Source: JBJHBP01 sp050485645 (GTDB lineage: Bacteria > Pseudomonadota > Gammaproteobacteria > Steroidobacterales > Rariloculaceae). Taken from it: DNA of 64,000 bases. Location: assembly GCA_050485645.1 (NCBI GenBank), contig JBJHBT010000001.1:163822-227821 (forward strand), in the 5' to 3' direction. This document shows, in pieces, positions 45,384 through 53,825 of this stretch (positions within the stretch are counted from its first letter, which is position 1; each line of letters starts with the position of its first letter). Position numbers and translations under genes: made by a program. Below the pieces are notes generated by a model. That model was not told where the DNA came from and searched no databases. It saw nothing but the letters and a program-made list of their open reading frames with translations.

Positions 45384-46063
45384 CGCTTCTCCCTGAAATC
45401 AAACGGGCACCGCCATCCGCCCTCCACCTCGCGACCACTATACTGCCTGGCCTCACTCGCCTCGCCGAAGTCCGCCAGATTGGGATTCACGGAACCCTGC
45501 AACTGTATATCGCGTGAGCGAGTGGCCGCCTGCATCTTCTCAAAGCGACTATCCTGCCTCAACTTCTCGAACTGGCGATGAGAATTGAACACCATCACCG
45601 GATGGCTGAACCGCCTGGCAAGTCGCGAAGCATGCCGGTGAAGCCCGATGAGGAAGAACGGATGCCCCGCCATGCTCAGGCTGAATCGCGGGCTGTCAGC
45701 GTCACTGCTGACATCGTCGGCAGGAAGATTGCCCGCCAAGACGTCAAGCTTGTGGATTCGCCACAACTGCGACCACATCAAGGACTCGAAGCGAAGCTCA
45801 TTCGTATCGAATGGTCCGCGGAATATGGCCACATAAGAATGCACTGTGTTGCCGTTGCAGGCATTGGCTTCGATCATGGCAACAAATTGCGAAAGCCCAT
45901 CCAGAATCAGCTGGTCATTGTCGTGGTCGCCCAATGTATTGAACTCATGAGCTTCGATCGAGCCTCTGGATGACGCCGACTTGGCTCCCACGCAGGGGTA
46001 GCTGCGTTCTCGAAGAAACTCCAGAAATTGCTCGCATATATCCGAGGTGGGCGCAGGGTTCAT
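45380..46063 (-). CDS. YqcI/YcgG family heme-dependent N-hydroxylase-like protein (GntA/DcsA-like)
   Basis: A 227-residue cytoplasmic protein. The family pattern is clear: an early YPCVGAKSA, VHSYVAIFRGP, MWSQLWRIHKLD, HPFFLIGLHRHASRLARRF and VMVFNSHRQFEKLR. Described members are heme enzymes: DcsA hydroxylates arginine to N-hydroxyarginine in D-cycloserine synthesis, and GntA N-hydroxylates pre-guanitoxin. The actual substrate here is unknown, but a guanidino nitrogen is a fair expectation, strengthened by the coupled DUF1989 gene. The ATG at 46063 with AGGG nine bases upstream is preferred to a TTG three codons earlier. It is the first gene of the pair. Confidence 0.85.
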   Translation of the reverse strand: MNPAPTSDICEQFLEFLRERSYPCVGAKSASSRGSIEAHEFNTLGDHDNDQLILDGLSQFVAMIEANACNGNTVHSYVAIFRGPFDTNELRFESLMWSQLWRIHKLDVLAGNLPADDVSSDADSPRFSLSMAGHPFFLIGLHRHASRLARRFSHPVMVFNSHRQFEKLRQDSRFEKMQAATRSRDIQLQGSVNPNLADFGEASEARQYSGREVEGGWRCPFDFREKR

Positions 46064-46252
46064 GTCAAGCAACCCTAGTGTTTGCTACGAGCGCGGTCTG
46101 TACGTTTTCCCACGTAGTTCAGATCATCGACGGCTGCGAAAGCTGTACAACTGCGCGTCCAGAATGTCGCCAGTACGCAGCGGTGACGGAATCTCGACGA
46201 TACTGCACGAGGCGCACTCCCCGAACGTCAGATGCGAAGACTCCGCAAGCGA

Positions 46253-47245
46253 TCAGCCGCCATAGACCAGGAACAGCACGCCGCCATACAGGCTTGAACC
46301 GGCAGCCAGCGGCATGGCACCCCCGGTTCCACCCCACCGCCCGTGACCGAGCGTCACCTCCACATCCATTCGTCGCGAAACGGGCAGCATGACGCCGCCG
46401 AATACCGTGTGCATGCGCGAGCGGTCCACCGCGGAGTGGCCTCGGCTTGCGCCGAAACTGATCAGACGACCGCCCTGCTCCCATTCGAATGTCATGGCAT
46501 GCTCGGCCTCGATGAATCCGTAGGCAAGCGTCAGCGGCGAGTAACTCAGCAGGTTGAGCTGGGCGATGCGCGGCAGCACGGACAGGTCACGCGAATAGCT
46601 GTAGCGGCGTGCTGTCAGATACAGCTGCCAGCGATCGGCCACCTGCACTCGTGAACGCAGGGCATCCGCTTTGCCGACCAGATCAAGGTGTCGTGTGGCA
46701 GTGCCACCCTGCGGGTCGACTACCGTGAAGGTCAGCTCCATGTCCCGGTGCTCACGTTCGTATCCGATCCGGAAGCGATCCCGTTGCACATACAGGCCGC
46801 CGCGAAACTCGGTCGACTCCAGTGCGTCCGGAGCGCCCCAGACACCCGCCTGGAACAGCACGCCCAGCACCCCGAAACGATGATCGATGCCTGCGTACGC
46901 CGTACGCACCGACACATCGGCGCGCTCGGACGGCGATCGGCTGCGGCCGGCGCCCACCGACAACCATGTGCGCTCACGCAGTCCAAGGTTGAGGGTCGCA
47001 AGCACACTGCGGCTGGCGGCATCGTCCACCTGCGCGGCAATCCCGACCGCCCACGGCATGCCCGGCTCATCAGACAACAGTGACGCCAAGGCGCCAGCTC
47101 CGGGAATCACTTGTGCTTCTTCGCTGCCAGGCGCGCTCTGATCCGCCAGCGCCGTCCCGCCCTGCATCCACAACACGCACACCAGCAGCGGCCCGGGCAT
47201 CGCAACGAACAGCCCGAATGTCCGCGGTGGATCACCGTTCATCAT
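46253..47245 (-). CDS. Predicted outer-membrane beta-barrel protein
   Basis: A 330-residue exported protein. A signal peptide (about 10-35, LLVCVLWMQGGTALAD) is followed by alternating amphipathic strands from about residue 65 to the end (AVGIAAQVDD, TWLSVGAGRSRS, FRIGYEREHRD, WQLYLTARRYSYS), typical of a barrel, ending VLFLVYGG. No name can be given. It lies 16 bases after the DUF3106 gene and is probably the last gene of the sigma-factor operon, so it may be part of that regulon. Confidence 0.65.
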   Translation of the reverse strand: MMNGDPPRTFGLFVAMPGPLLVCVLWMQGGTALADQSAPGSEEAQVIPGAGALASLLSDEPGMPWAVGIAAQVDDAASRSVLATLNLGLRERTWLSVGAGRSRSPSERADVSVRTAYAGIDHRFGVLGVLFQAGVWGAPDALESTEFRGGLYVQRDRFRIGYEREHRDMELTFTVVDPQGGTATRHLDLVGKADALRSRVQVADRWQLYLTARRYSYSRDLSVLPRIAQLNLLSYSPLTLAYGFIEAEHAMTFEWEQGGRLISFGASRGHSAVDRSRMHTVFGGVMLPVSRRMDVEVTLGHGRWGGTGGAMPLAAGSSLYGGVLFLVYGG

Positions 47246-47261
47246 CGGTATCCGGTCCGCT

Positions 47262-47729
47262 TCATCGCCGCTGCGCGGGCTGCAGTCGACGTTCCTGCAA
47301 CTGACGTCGCTGCTCCGGTGTCAGCGCTCTGAACTGCTGACGCAACTCCATGCGCCGCTCCGGCGGTAACCGCTGAAACTCGCGGTACGTTCTGAGAATG
47401 CGCTCGCGGTCGCCTGAAGGCAGGTTCTGAAACAGGTTGTGTCGTTCACGCACGATCCTGCGCTGCTCGTCCGTCAACGACTGCCAGGCATCGAAACGCT
47501 CGCGCGCCTGAAGACGCTGCCGGGCATTCATCTCTAACCATCGATCAGCACCCAGCACTATCTGCTGCTGCCGTTGTGCCTCCAACCCACTCCACTGGTC
47601 GGCATACGGCTCAAGCAGTGCCCGCTGCGCCTGGCTCAGCGATTCCCAGGCAACGCCCTGGGCACCTACAGGCGCGGCCGCCACCAGAAGAAAGATCACC
47701 AGTCCCTTCCCCATTGCCCGAAAATTCAT
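47262..47729 (-). CDS. DUF3106 family exported protein
   Basis: A 155-residue secreted protein. After the signal peptide (about 1-24, ending VGAQG) the whole protein is highly charged, with repeated helical units such as LSQAQRALLEPYADQW, LTDEQRRIVRERHNLFQNLP, LPPERRMELRQQFRALTPEQRRQLQ. This is the DUF3106 pattern. Function is unknown; the genes usually stand next to a sigma factor and DUF3619. The ATG at 47729 shares one base with the stop of the preceding small gene (TGATG). Confidence 0.85.
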   Translation of the reverse strand: MNFRAMGKGLVIFLLVAAAPVGAQGVAWESLSQAQRALLEPYADQWSGLEAQRQQQIVLGADRWLEMNARQRLQARERFDAWQSLTDEQRRIVRERHNLFQNLPSGDRERILRTYREFQRLPPERRMELRQQFRALTPEQRRQLQERRLQPAQRR

Positions 47730-47983
47730 CACCGCACCTCGCTTTCCGGCTTCCCGGATCCGTCCGGATCCTCTGTCTCTGCGTCGCTGTCGTCCGGGTT
47801 CCACTCGATTACCCACAGCCAGTCCTCGTCGGTTTCGTCCCAGCTGCCCAGATACTCCAGAAAATCAATGCCGGGCAGATCGGCGTCGTCCACGGCATCG
47901 TCCGCGTCTTCCGCCGCGGCGGTGCCACCCGCCATTGCAAGGGCCAGCACCGCGGCACGCCATGCGTATCGCAACCCCATCAA
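47729..47983 (-). CDS. Small acidic exported protein of the sigma-factor operon
   Basis: An 84-residue secreted protein with a signal peptide (about 1-24) and a strongly acidic mature part (DADDAVDDADLPGIDFLEYLGSWDETDEDWLW) ending in Asp/Glu residues. I do not recognise a domain. The motif DFLEYLGSWDETDEDWLWV is like small proteins that accompany DUF3619 genes in other proteobacteria. It overlaps the anti-sigma-like gene by four bases (ATGA) and the DUF3106 gene by one base. Confidence 0.75.
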   Translation of the reverse strand: MMGLRYAWRAAVLALAMAGGTAAAEDADDAVDDADLPGIDFLEYLGSWDETDEDWLWVIEWNPDDSDAETEDPDGSGKPESEVR

Positions 47984-48483
47984 CCCACACCGTCCCCTGC
48001 CGCACTATCTGGAACGCGTTCCGCCAGCTCATCCAGCCAGGTGTAGAACTCCAGTTCCTCGAGCAGGTCCAGATCCGCCTCGCCGAGCAGGATCTCAAGA
48101 TCCATCAACGACACACTGCGAAACTCATCGACCTCCACCGGTGACGTCACCCCGGCCATCAACACCACCCACACGACAACAGCCGCGGCTGAAACGGCGG
48201 CTACGCCTGCGAACAATCGCCCAGGCGGCGACCACCAGTCTGCCAGCCCATCCAGCAGCGGCGACCTGGATGTGCGCCGCGGCTTACCGTTCGTGATGCC
48301 GCCGTTCGTGATGCCGCCGTTCCTGGCACCGCCGGCCTCGGCGAGCGCGCGCACACGCGCTGCCGCAAGCCGTGACCGGACATCGCCATCCAGCTCCTCG
48401 ATACTGCGCTCGAAGACCTGCCTTGCGGCATCCTCAAACGCGGCGTCGCCGGACTGATTTACACGATCGTTTCGCTCGCTCAT
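47980..48483 (-). CDS. DUF3619-like membrane protein, possible anti-sigma factor
   Basis: A 167-residue protein with a cytoplasmic N-terminus (about 1-90, FEDAARQVFERSIEELDGDVRSRLAAARVRAL, the DUF3619-type helix), one membrane segment (about 101-125, AGVAAVSAAAVVVWVVLMAG) and a short periplasmic tail rich in acidic residues. It overlaps the sigma-factor gene (ATGA at 48480-48483), the usual place for an anti-sigma protein; no zinc-binding ZAS motif is seen. A short tandem repeat (NGGIT twice) lies in the linker at about residues 54-64. Confidence 0.7.
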   Translation of the reverse strand: MSERNDRVNQSGDAAFEDAARQVFERSIEELDGDVRSRLAAARVRALAEAGGARNGGITNGGITNGKPRRTSRSPLLDGLADWWSPPGRLFAGVAAVSAAAVVVWVVLMAGVTSPVEVDEFRSVSLMDLEILLGEADLDLLEELEFYTWLDELAERVPDSAAGDGVG

Positions 48484-49133
48484 CGGTGTTCTCCCAGTAT
48501 TCCGCGCAGCCTGGCAATGGCCCGGAAGTGGTGTGTCTTTACGCTGCCCTCCGAGCACCCCATCGCAACAGCCGTCTGCGCCACGTCCATGCCCTCGAAC
48601 ACACGCAACACAAACGCTTCGCGCTGGCGTTCGGGCAGCTCTCGCAACGCTTCATCCAACGCACGGATCGCATCTTCCTGCTCCAGGCGATGACGCGGAT
48701 CGCTGTCGTCGCTGGCGGCCGCGTCCGCGATCGGGTCGGCGGACTCGCCGGGCCAGCGCGAGCTGGCAGGACTGAACACGCGCATCAGTTTCGCACGCAC
48801 GGTGCGCCGACGACTGAAGTCGCGAACACGATTGCCAAGGATCCGGAAGAACAGGGGACGCCACTCTTCGGGAGGGCGATCCGCATAGTGGCGCACCAGC
48901 GCCAGCATTGCGTCCTGGACTACGTCCAGGGCGTCGTCCGGATCTCTGACGGCAACCAGTGCATAGCGGTAGGCCCGAGCCTCGACTTCCGCCAGGAATA
49001 CTTCCAGCGTCAGCCGTTCATGATCGGCGTCGTCGCTGTCCGGCCACACAAGGCTTTGTGCGCGCGATGCGGCATCGAGGAACGTCATCGACGCCTTCCC
49101 CCAGTCCGCCTTCATGTCACGACCTGTGCGCAT
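48480..49133 (-). CDS. ECF-type RNA polymerase sigma factor
   Basis: A 217-residue sigma factor of the sigma-70 extracytoplasmic group. Region 2 is at about 50-110 (DDALDVVQDAMLALVRHYADRP, LFFRILGNRVRDFSRRR). Region 4 is at about 150-210 (ALRELPERQREAFVLRVFEGMDVAQTAVAMGCSEGSVKTHHFRAIARLR). The downstream gene set, DUF3619-like, small acidic protein and DUF3106, is typical of this subgroup. The start is uncertain: ATGs at 49133 (GGAAG upstream) and 49115 (AGGT upstream) are both plausible. About 210 bases separate it from the lipoprotein gene that ends before it. Confidence 0.88.
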   Translation of the reverse strand: MRTGRDMKADWGKASMTFLDAASRAQSLVWPDSDDADHERLTLEVFLAEVEARAYRYALVAVRDPDDALDVVQDAMLALVRHYADRPPEEWRPLFFRILGNRVRDFSRRRTVRAKLMRVFSPASSRWPGESADPIADAAASDDSDPRHRLEQEDAIRALDEALRELPERQREAFVLRVFEGMDVAQTAVAMGCSEGSVKTHHFRAIARLRGILGEHR

Positions 49134-49343
49134 GTCCGCTTCCGTTACGACCCCTTTCAACACAACAACGCAGCAGCCCGGCATGGGTTGACCGGTTGAC
49201 GACCTGCATCCGAACTTCCGCCACCGTGCCACATTCCAAGGCACCGTCCGGACGCAGGCGCGTCCACTGATCATCGCAGCATGGCCGCACCGACACCATG
49301 ACCGGGTGCGCACCTGCACACATTGCCCTGCGCGCGGCCATGA

Positions 49344-51293
49344 TCAGGGTTGCACCACATGCACCCAGATCCGGTTCGCCGGGAACAGGTTTTCTCCCCG
49401 GTCGTAGCCACCATAGGCCGCCAGCGATTGCAGTGCCCGACCGTCACCAAGATGACGGGATACGGCTTGCGAGAATCCGGAAAAGTCCCGATACAGTTCA
49501 ACCTGACCTGCCACCTGGATGCCATAGAGCGTGCGACCCTGGGCCGGCAGGATCAGCGGTGAGACTTGCAGGTCCTTGAGGCTGACGAGATTCGCGCCCA
49601 CCTTCAGATGATGTCGCAGGCCGATGTCGGGATTGGTGAGGTCAAGCACGATGCCGTCCGGTCCCAGCCCCGCAAACGGTGCTCGAGTGCCATTGACACC
49701 CCATCCGATGCCCAACACGGCGGCGACGGCCGACGGACCCGTTGCCATGGCCCGTGCCTGAAAGTCCGGCGGTGCCGCGCCAAACGGCAAGGGGAAACCG
49801 GCGATGCTGATGGGCTGGTCCAGCTCGATTCCGGCCAGCGCCAGGCCGCCGGTTGCTACGCGGTAGTCGGCAGGGTCTGCATCCAGGTCGCTCACCATCC
49901 CCGTGCCGCTGAAGTCGAACAGGCCAATCCCGAGTCGGTCGATCGCACGCAGCGCCAGATTCACCTGGCCCGCCTGCACATCGGTGACCGTCCCACGCAA
50001 CCGGGTCGGGTCCATCCGTACACGTCCATCCGTAGCATCGAGATAGGGCGTGCCCGGTTCATCCGCCGACGCATCCGACCAGCTGCCGAAAGCCACGACA
50101 CGCTGACCAATGGATATCGCCGCCGTATCCAGCAGCACCGGCGGACGTGCCAGCACGTAGACGCGGGTGTCGTAACCGATGGCCACATTGACGCGCCGGT
50201 ACACCCGCTCGCCATGACCGGGCCGCACAGACAGCGCCGCCCCGACGACCAGTACGTCACCGTCACGCGCAATCACGTTGCCATGGATGGCAGCAGACTG
50301 GGCACCTGGCACGCTGTCACCCGCGTGCACCCGATCGGCGGTGAAGCGCCGGGTGGTGATGTCGAGCGTGCCGGCCGCGGTCGTGAGCGTGCCCAGCGGC
50401 AACTGTGCCAGCGCACGCAGTCCATCGCCGCCCATGTAGAGCGTGCCGTTGACATCGAATCGGGTGTCGTCGGTAGTGATGATGCGCATGACGCCGTGAC
50501 TGCCGCCCGGCCTGTGCCAGGGGCGCACGCGCACCGTATAGACGCCGGACTGCGTGTCGACCGATGCCAACGCACCTCTCACCCGCAACGGCTTCTCGAT
50601 GACCGGATGCACTTCGGCAACGATGAATGGACGCGCCGCCACCAGCGGAGGCGAAACCGACGTGTCCACCTCATGCGATACCGCAAGATCGAAATCGACC
50701 GTCAATGTCGCCGTCTGCTGCCGGAAGACCGTCAGCGGATCACCGGCCGCCAGTGAGATGTCCACCGTCACCGTGTGCAGCGGATGTCCCGCGTCATCGA
50801 CGATCCGTGCCGCCACCACATCGCCGCCGGCCTCGACATAGACCTCGGCGTCAGCGTAATTCAGCGTGATGGAACCGCCCGTGTACACACCAGGCGGCAC
50901 CAGGGCGACGCTGACCAGTTCGGATACATCCCCCAGGGCCGCGAAATCCACGCGTGTCGGCGCCGGCAATACCTCGATGCGGTCGCCGGTTGCCGTGTGC
51001 AGACGCAGGAATTCCACATCCACCACATAGGAAATGAGATCGCCTTCCGCATCGGTCAGGCTGACCAGCACCGTCCCGCACTGGTCGGCGGTTACTTCAT
51101 TGCCTGGAACACAGGCGCCGGCCGATGCATTCGCCAACACGTCACCTGTCCCGGCCCCGTTGTCACAGCCGGCCAGCCAAAGACATAGCGCCAGCGCAGC
51201 GAACAGCGCAGTGCGTGGCCGGAAACCAAGCGCTGGTCGCTCCGAAGCAGTGGCTGACAGTGGTTCGTGTGTTTCCTGACTGATCCCGAACAT
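49344..51293 (-). CDS. Lipoprotein with DUF4382-like and DUF5666 domains
   Basis: A 649-residue predicted lipoprotein. The signal has a lipobox, LWLAGC, at about residue 43. The N-terminal part (about 70-230) has the DUF4382 pattern (GTVLVSLTDAEGDLISYVVDVEFLRL). Further on, beta-rich repeats of the DUF5666 type appear (RLRGTVTDVQAGQVNLAL, VRGALASVDTQSGVYTVRV, AIHGNVIARDGDVLVV). The C-terminal portion is poorly defined. The long leader before the hydrophobic core suggests that the true start may lie downstream. It is monocistronic. Function is unknown; it is probably anchored in the outer membrane. Confidence 0.75.
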   Translation of the reverse strand: MFGISQETHEPLSATASERPALGFRPRTALFAALALCLWLAGCDNGAGTGDVLANASAGACVPGNEVTADQCGTVLVSLTDAEGDLISYVVDVEFLRLHTATGDRIEVLPAPTRVDFAALGDVSELVSVALVPPGVYTGGSITLNYADAEVYVEAGGDVVAARIVDDAGHPLHTVTVDISLAAGDPLTVFRQQTATLTVDFDLAVSHEVDTSVSPPLVAARPFIVAEVHPVIEKPLRVRGALASVDTQSGVYTVRVRPWHRPGGSHGVMRIITTDDTRFDVNGTLYMGGDGLRALAQLPLGTLTTAAGTLDITTRRFTADRVHAGDSVPGAQSAAIHGNVIARDGDVLVVGAALSVRPGHGERVYRRVNVAIGYDTRVYVLARPPVLLDTAAISIGQRVVAFGSWSDASADEPGTPYLDATDGRVRMDPTRLRGTVTDVQAGQVNLALRAIDRLGIGLFDFSGTGMVSDLDADPADYRVATGGLALAGIELDQPISIAGFPLPFGAAPPDFQARAMATGPSAVAAVLGIGWGVNGTRAPFAGLGPDGIVLDLTNPDIGLRHHLKVGANLVSLKDLQVSPLILPAQGRTLYGIQVAGQVELYRDFSGFSQAVSRHLGDGRALQSLAAYGGYDRGENLFPANRIWVHVVQP

Positions 51294-51401
51294 CGCAGCT
51301 CTCCTTGCGCAGTTGATGACTTCAGATACAACAACGCGGATGCGCCCACGGGGTTGACAGGCAATCAGGAGTACCAGGTTTGGTGACTGGTATGCGAAAG
51401 A

Positions 51402-51797
51402 TCAGTCCAGGTCGACCGATCCGAGCACCAGCAGGTAATAGCTGACGAGTCCGATGATCCTGTCATTCTCCATCACCGGCGCATGTGAGATGCCGCAGCG
51501 CTCGAAAAGCCGCGCGCAGTAGCGGATGTTCATGCCCGGATTCACCGAAATCACCGGCTTGGCCATGATCTCGTAGACATTCACCCGCTCCGGTGCCCTG
51601 TCCCTGGCAATCACTTCCTTGGCGATGTCGGAGAACAGCACCATGCCGTACTCGTCGTTGTCGTTCTTCTTTTCGACGATCAGGCTGGTGGCGCCAACCC
51701 GCTTCATCACCCGCATCGCTTCCATGACATCCATGCGCCCGTCCACGTATGTGACGTTGTCGCGCATGACGTCCCTGACCGTTACATCAGTTCTCAC
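51402..51797 (-). CDS. CBS-domain protein
   Basis: A 131-residue cytoplasmic protein made of two CBS units (about 10-60 and 70-125, VRDVMRDNVTYVDGRMDVMEAMRVMKRVGATSLIV; VYEIMAKPVISVNPGMNIRYCARLFERCGISHAPVM). Such pairs bind adenine nucleotides and regulate partners. It is the last gene of a DUF1538-DUF1538-PII-like-CBS operon, overlapping the PII-like gene (ATGA). Confidence 0.9.
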   Translation of the reverse strand: MRTDVTVRDVMRDNVTYVDGRMDVMEAMRVMKRVGATSLIVEKKNDNDEYGMVLFSDIAKEVIARDRAPERVNVYEIMAKPVISVNPGMNIRYCARLFERCGISHAPVMENDRIIGLVSYYLLVLGSVDLD

Positions 51798-52144
51798 AGC
51801 TTGTCCTCCACCACTTCCACAAGTTCCTCTGCCTGGCTGATAACGCCGACGGCATCTTCCACATCCAGCTGTACCGCAATGCCCATGCCCTGCCTGGCGT
51901 CGAATTCGCCCACATCGCGAATATGTTCGAGGATACTGCGGCTGAGATGTTCCTCGACCAGCATCAGCAGCACATCGCGCTGTGAAGACAGGGACATGCC
52001 GAGAAAGCTCTTGTGCTTCTTCAGCCCCTCTCCACGTGCGTGGTGGATGACGGTGCAGCCGGTCGCGCCGCTGTCGCGTGCCGCCTTCATTACCGTTTCC
52101 GTCTTGCGCTCATCAACGAACGCTACCAGCAGTTTGAAATGCAT
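51794..52144 (-). CDS. PII-like signalling protein
   Basis: A 116-residue small protein with the ferredoxin-like PII fold. The N-terminal strand MHFKLLVAFVDERKTETVMKAARDSGATGCTVIHHARGEGLKKHKS gives the PII-like first beta-alpha unit, and the second half is DVLLMLVEEHLSRSILEHIRDVGEFDARQGMGIAVQLDVEDAVGV. The T-loop is short and lacks the Tyr of GlnB/GlnK. It is coupled with two DUF1538 membrane genes; the AAGGAG within the preceding gene's end serves its start. It probably controls that membrane protein in response to a nucleotide or ion, which is inference. Confidence 0.85.
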   Translation of the reverse strand: MHFKLLVAFVDERKTETVMKAARDSGATGCTVIHHARGEGLKKHKSFLGMSLSSQRDVLLMLVEEHLSRSILEHIRDVGEFDARQGMGIAVQLDVEDAVGVISQAEELVEVVEDKL

Positions 52145-52145
52145 C

Positions 52146-52964
52146 TCACTTCTCCTTGTCGCGCGGGCGCCTGGCGCTCGCGACAGCCTGCCTGTACTCC
52201 TGAACCCGATCGACCAGCCAAGACATCTGTGCGTACGCCAGAACGGCCACGGCGGGCACAAGGCACGCCAGCGCGATCAGACCGAAGCCGTCGATCAGCG
52301 GCGTGCGTCCTGGTAGCTGCTCGGCCAGACCCAGGCCCAGCGCAATGACGACGGGCACGGTAACCGCGGTGGTGCTGACGCCACCGACATCATAGGCCAA
52401 AGGCACGATGGTGCGCGGCGCGAACAGCGTCTGGATCAGAATGATGGTTGCGACGACCGCGATACACCAGTGCAGCGGTATGCCGGCAACGATGCGCACG
52501 CAGCCCAGAGTCACGCCACAGGCCACCCCAAGTGCCGCCGCCACACGCAGCCCGCCCGCGCGTATCGCGCCACCGGTGATTTCATCGACCCTACGGCTGA
52601 TCGCCATCAGCGCCGGCTCTGCCAGCGCGGCACCGAAAGCGATCGAAAAAGCGAAGCCGTACACCGGGTAATACGCCGTCCAGTGCTGCGGCATCGTGGC
52701 GCCATCAACCGCATTGGCAGCGGTCAGCTGCTCCACCATCAGGCGACCGACCGGAAACAGCGCCTTGTCGAGCCCCAGCAGCAACAGGGTCAGGCCGAAT
52801 ACGACCATCGTGAATCCGACTGCCAGGGCGGCGGGATTGGCAGGTTTCTGGCCCAGCACCACACGCTGGAACAGCAGCAGGAAAGCGACGATCAGCAGCA
52901 CGTCCGTGACCGTAGCCGCGGCCGTGCTGGCCAGTTCGATGAGCAGTTCCCCGAACACCGTCAT
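52146..52964 (-). CDS. DUF1538 membrane protein, second copy
   Basis: A 272-residue membrane protein with about seven segments, DUF1538 family. Shared with its neighbour: the motif FGAALAEPALMAISR versus FGSTLAEPALNAVANE, and PLAYDVGGVSTTAVTVPVVIALGLGLAEQLPGR versus GIAFDAGGVTTSVITVPLVTALGIGLASSLEGR. The ATG at 52964 overlaps the first copy's stop as ATGA. The transported species is unknown. Both copies together may form one permease of two homologous halves. Confidence 0.85.
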   Translation of the reverse strand: MTVFGELLIELASTAAATVTDVLLIVAFLLLFQRVVLGQKPANPAALAVGFTMVVFGLTLLLLGLDKALFPVGRLMVEQLTAANAVDGATMPQHWTAYYPVYGFAFSIAFGAALAEPALMAISRRVDEITGGAIRAGGLRVAAALGVACGVTLGCVRIVAGIPLHWCIAVVATIILIQTLFAPRTIVPLAYDVGGVSTTAVTVPVVIALGLGLAEQLPGRTPLIDGFGLIALACLVPAVAVLAYAQMSWLVDRVQEYRQAVASARRPRDKEK

Positions 52965-53686
52965 GAGAACGCCAGGCCGAAGCCCATCACGAATATCATC
53001 GGCAGCAGGATGACGATCACGACCATGCCGAATCCATCGCTCAGCGGATTGCGACCTTCCAGCGAGGACGCGAGCCCGATGCCCAGGGCCGTCACCAGCG
53101 GAACGGTAATCACCGATGTGGTGACACCGCCGGCGTCGAAGGCAATGCCCATCGTTTCCGGCGCTGACAGCAACGACAGCAGTGCGATCAGCGCATAGCA
53201 AACCATGACGATCAGCGGCAGCGGCCAGCCAAGCACGATGCGGGTCACACCCACCACCAGCGCGATACCCACGGCAAAGGCAACGGTCAGCCGCAGGCTC
53301 AACGCGTAGCGGGCCTTGTCCGCGTCGGTGCCACCAATGCTGCCCGCCGCGACCGCTGCGCCGGCCGCTTCGTTGGCGACCGCATTGAGCGCAGGTTCGG
53401 CAAGCGTCGATCCAAAGCCGAGAACGAACGCGAACAAGACCAGCCAGACGAAACTGCCCTTGCGGGCCAATGCGTGTGCAACCGACTCCCCGATTGGAAA
53501 CAGGGCGGTCTGCAGACCGTAAACGAACAGCGTGAGGCCGACGACGACCAGCAGTGCGCCCTCAACGAGCACCAACAGCTCGGTCGCGGGCTGACCCAGC
53601 ACCGCGACCTGGAAGAACACGATCACCAGCACGACAGGCATCAGGTCGCGCAGACTCGCAAGCAGCATACGCCACAGCTGTGTCAT
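52961..53686 (-). CDS. DUF1538 membrane protein, first copy
   Basis: A 241-residue membrane protein with about seven segments, homologous to the following gene (see the LAEPALN and GGVTTSVITVP motifs). The pair looks like a heterodimeric permease. The start is ATG at 53686. A candidate promoter with an embedded inverted repeat lies about 35-60 bases upstream. It begins the four-gene operon that ends with PII-like and CBS genes. Confidence 0.85.
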   Translation of the reverse strand: MTQLWRMLLASLRDLMPVVLVIVFFQVAVLGQPATELLVLVEGALLVVVGLTLFVYGLQTALFPIGESVAHALARKGSFVWLVLFAFVLGFGSTLAEPALNAVANEAAGAAVAAGSIGGTDADKARYALSLRLTVAFAVGIALVVGVTRIVLGWPLPLIVMVCYALIALLSLLSAPETMGIAFDAGGVTTSVITVPLVTALGIGLASSLEGRNPLSDGFGMVVIVILLPMIFVMGFGLAFS

Positions 53687-53719
53687 GTAAGTACCTCAGA
53701 TGCCTACAGGTACTGTACC

Positions 53720-53747
53720 AATAGATAGCCGTGCTTACGGCTGTCAA
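53720..53747 (-). promoter_or_regulatory. Candidate promoter with operator for the DUF1538 operon
   Basis: On the minus strand TTGACA (53742-53747) and TCTATT (53720-53725) are 16 bases apart, a fair -35/-10 pair. The spacer holds an exact inverted repeat AGCCGT-N4-ACGGCT (53727-53742), well placed for a repressor. Prediction from sequence only. Confidence 0.35.
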
Positions 53748-53825
53748 CTCGTTTAAGACGCCGCGCAGCTAAGACGCCGCGCTGCGGGGCCACTGGAGCT
53801 GCCCCTCCCCTTTTTCCGGCCGTTC

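Noticed and set aside
53727..53742. AGCCGT-ACGGCT hairpin as a terminator for the HNH gene
   Set aside because: No T-tract, and its place within a promoter-like sequence fits an operator better.
53754..53782. 13-base direct repeat TAAGACGCCGCGC as an insertion target duplication
   Set aside because: Copies are only 16 bases apart with no element between them; more likely a local duplication.
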